Below, piece by piece: positions 61,775 through 64,000 of a DNA stretch of 64,000 bases. Made by a program: the position numbers and the translations under genes. The notes beneath the pieces were generated by a model that worked only from the letters and a program-made list of their open reading frames with translations, ran no database searches and had not been told where the DNA came from. How positions within the stretch are numbered: the first letter of the stretch is position 1; every line of letters begins with the position of its first letter. Source of the DNA: Haliclystus octoradiatus (lineage: Eukaryota; Cnidaria; Staurozoa; Stauromedusae; Haliclystidae); the NCBI GenBank assembly GCA_916610825.1, contig OU744450.1:806001-870000 (forward strand), in the 5' to 3' direction.

Positions 61775-62653
61775 TTATTTTATGTGACATTTTTGAATTT
61801 CTTGTAATTGTTGTATTCTTGCTTTGATTGGCGGGTGATTGGAAACCTTCAACTCGTTGCCTTGGCTATCATACAATTCATTTACTTCATTATGATGAAG
61901 ATGTTTAAGTATTAGATTTATATTTTGTCTCTTTCTTAAATAATCAATTCCTCCATTGCATAAACTCTCATCAAGTTCACCAGCAAAATAATCCGCTTGA
62001 AATTCTTGTTTTTGGCGAATTGCTCGATAGCATTTAAAAAATAAAATTGACGAAATTCCAGTAATTAAAAGGGTGTAAACTTTATTACTTTTTTTAAATA
62101 AATAGAATGCAAGTTGACAAGTGGACCAAAACCAAAACGATGAAAAACATGATAGATTAAGCCAATGTTTATGCACCAAATGACCAAGCTCATGAGCCAT
62201 TGTAAATTTAATATTTTCATTTGAGGGAATAAGTTCTTTAGCTAAGAGCATTCCTTCATTTGATTTCCAATCAATTGCTTTACCTTTAAATAACAAATTA
62301 CATAGTTCTGCATCATTTTCAGATTTGAACAAAAATGTTCTAGGTAATCCGACATTGGCTGTTCTTTGAACTCCTCCGCCAGCATTAACAGCGGAAAAGC
62401 CACGGTTTATAAACAAAACTGTTTTCAGTTTCTTCAACCTCGACGGATGATATTTTTCAATAATAGTTTCTACTTCGTTCCATGCATCAACTAATTCTAA
62501 GGGTACCTCTTTCTTTGAATCAAATAAGTTTTGGCAAAAAATAACAGGAAAGTGATGTGGGATTGATATGTAACCAAAAACACAAGCCGTTGCCACAGAT
62601 GTATATTGTTGTACACGGTTCCGAAACTTGAACATTTTCCATTTCATTGCCAA
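61775..62653 (-). CDS. TMEM177: TMEM177-like membrane protein with intact M48-type zinc-protease motif, single exon
   Basis: 292 aa, uninterrupted. The order of features matches the TMEM177 family: an N-terminal hydrophobic segment (about 17-39), KAIDWKSNEG (about 125-134, compare the DWRSPAG word I recall from the human protein), two hydrophobic segments (about 170-207), NGGIDYL, YDSQGNELK and a C-terminal P-x-K-x-R-I-x-x-L. TMEM177 is a mitochondrial inner-membrane protein that helps stabilise COX20/COX2 in complex IV assembly (family knowledge). Unlike the human protein as I recall it, this one has HELGH at 154-158 and E217-x-x-A-D221, the zinc ligands and catalytic Glu of M48 metalloproteases, plus a late HPP (273-275). 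OMA1 and STE24 were considered, but the flanking words fit TMEM177 better. The start is the first Met; M3 or M7 are possible. Confidence 0.8.
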   Translation of the reverse strand: MAMKWKMFKFRNRVQQYTSVATACVFGYISIPHHFPVIFCQNLFDSKKEVPLELVDAWNEVETIIEKYHPSRLKKLKTVLFINRGFSAVNAGGGVQRTANVGLPRTFLFKSENDAELCNLLFKGKAIDWKSNEGMLLAKELIPSNENIKFTMAHELGHLVHKHWLNLSCFSSFWFWSTCQLAFYLFKKSNKVYTLLITGISSILFFKCYRAIRQKQEFQADYFAGELDESLCNGGIDYLRKRQNINLILKHLHHNEVNELYDSQGNELKVSNHPPIKARIQQLQEIQKCHIK

Positions 62654-64000
62654 GAGCTTGCTGAAATCATTGGACTAATTTCAAATCATTCATCGCTCCT
62701 TGCAAAGACACCAAATAGGAAAATAAATCCTGTGAATGTCTCTACAAGTTTCGTAAGAAATGGAAGTGGAAATCTAAAATGTTGCTATTACCTCGTATCC
62801 GAGAGCCTCACAAGCCCGCGAAATCAATTTCTGTCATGGCGGACCAAAGTGGACTTTGTTGCTTCTGATTTCAAATTATTCAAACATCACTTTTATGGGC
62901 AGTGTATGATGTGAATAGTTTTTTTTAACACGTATACAAATGGAAAAGCCTCGTCATGTATCACCGCGTCTGCGTTGCCTAAAAAAAACGCCTTCAAAAT
63001 GGAAAGAAAAGCTAAGAGAAGTAAGAATGCTGAAGCCTGAAAGCTGAACTTGTTTTTATTGTAACGCCTAACGGCAGTCTCTTTTGAACTCTCACATGGC
63101 CGCTCTTCAACAATACTATACTCGTTTTTGAACTACAACACTCCTTTGACAGACAGTTTCGTTTTATAAAGGGTAACCGCAGTAATGTATGTATGTAATA
63201 TTTATTGGGATAATCGACAACAAAAACCAAGAAAATTAAGCTGCAAGCATTAATGGCATTAGGAAAATTGAAAACACAAGACACTACTGTAGAAGTAACG
63301 ATCTATTGAAAGGATTCCTATTTATATTGAAGCTGATGACGTGTAAATTTAACGTGTAAATGGGTCATTGAACTCATTTCTGGTTAATTTGATATTTGAA
63401 TAATCATTTAAAAATTTAAATATCCAATAGTTATAAGTCCTATATAAGCTGTACTTCTCGCCTGACAGCATATCACGTGCTACTGTGATGTGTGTACTAA
63501 GATAATGTTCTTGATATGTTTTGTGTTACCATTAACTTATAGTGAAGCCGTAAAAAATTGAGAAGTTGAAAAAAATACAAAAGATTCAACAGACCAGCAA
63601 ATTAATAAATCACAGCATTGATGAATTAGTTTTAAGTAGTCAATGATGGTTTACGTTATTGAATTAATTATCAATAACTTACGAATTCTGCGATGAGCGA
63701 TCTAAAATTATTGGACCATGGCAAACCAAATGGGGTGAATCAGCCACCTAGCGTTCTTGTGACATCGGTTTTAATTATTAATATGGTTTTATCAACTCGG
63801 GCTGAAAAAGAAAATATTGCTTTGTGAACACAAAATGTAAAATAGCAAGGCGTATGCCAATCTCGCGTCAGGATGACCTACACAGTGATATTAGGGAGGT
63901 TTAGATTTAGTATCAGTACTGGTTCAAGTTCATGTTTAGGCCTACTCGATAGGAAGACTGGGTTATACCAGTACTCGTTCTTTCAAAACAAGACGTTAAT
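62654..64000. other. Right edge, no gene recognised
   Basis: Holds the 5' flank of the TMEM177-like gene. The remaining reading frames are short and have no recognisable domain or credible splice partners within the window. Confidence 0.5.

Noticed and set aside
61775-62653. OMA1 or STE24 protease
   Set aside because: HELGH alone would fit, but DWKSNEG, NGGIDYL and YDSQGNELK follow TMEM177 order and the length (292 aa) suits TMEM177. The alternative is kept as a test in the finding.

Overview
The window looks like nuclear DNA of an ascidian tunicate, most likely Ciona or a close relative. Evidence: it is AT-rich, introns have ordinary GT-AG borders, a Tbx1/10-type T-box gene is followed by an array of Tbx6-related T-box genes of the type described in ascidians, and tRNA-derived SINEs sit in introns. 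Nothing prokaryotic was seen. Exon borders were read by eye; every join was checked for reading-frame continuity and family homology. Species, homology and gene names rest on recognition, not on a search.

Layout. (1) 3.4-19.7 kb, + strand: one giant two-exon gene for a ~5,142-aa type I membrane protein. Its ectodomain is about 20 tandem copies of the dystroglycan ectodomain unit (cadherin-like CADG domain plus SEA/S72-like domain), followed by one transmembrane helix and a ~500-aa Ser/Arg-rich tail. (2) 20.3-27.1 kb, - strand, convergent with it: a complete seven-exon Tbx1/10-type T-box gene (401 aa). (3) 30.0-40.7 kb, + strand: a complete twelve-exon AKAP10 (D-AKAP2) orthologue (577 aa). Its introns hold a 114-bp minisatellite of ~15 units and two tRNA-derived SINEs. 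(4) 42-61 kb: four Tbx6-related genes. A is the most diverged (- strand), B is on the - strand, C and D on the + strand. B and C are head to head inside an inverted duplication of ~10.4 kb (about 45.65-56.03 kb) with an ~0.8-kb spacer. D is a direct partial copy of C. The array also holds a broken T-box exon relic and a promoter-like copy with no gene behind it. (5) 61.8-62.7 kb, - strand: a single-exon TMEM177-like protein that keeps a complete M48-type zinc-protease motif.

How the genes relate. Tbx1/10 and Tbx6-related proteins are DNA-binding developmental regulators. In ascidians Tbx1/10 is associated with pharyngeal and cardiopharyngeal mesoderm, and the Tbx6-related genes with muscle and mesenchyme. 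AKAP10 is a PKA-anchoring scaffold, TMEM177 a mitochondrial inner-membrane protein, and the giant protein a probable cell-surface or matrix receptor; these three show no evident functional link to the T-box genes. The most unusual items are the dystroglycan-module array, the mosaic palindromic Tbx6 cluster with shared AACAAT/octamer promoters, and the TMEM177 homologue with intact HExxH and ExxAD motifs.
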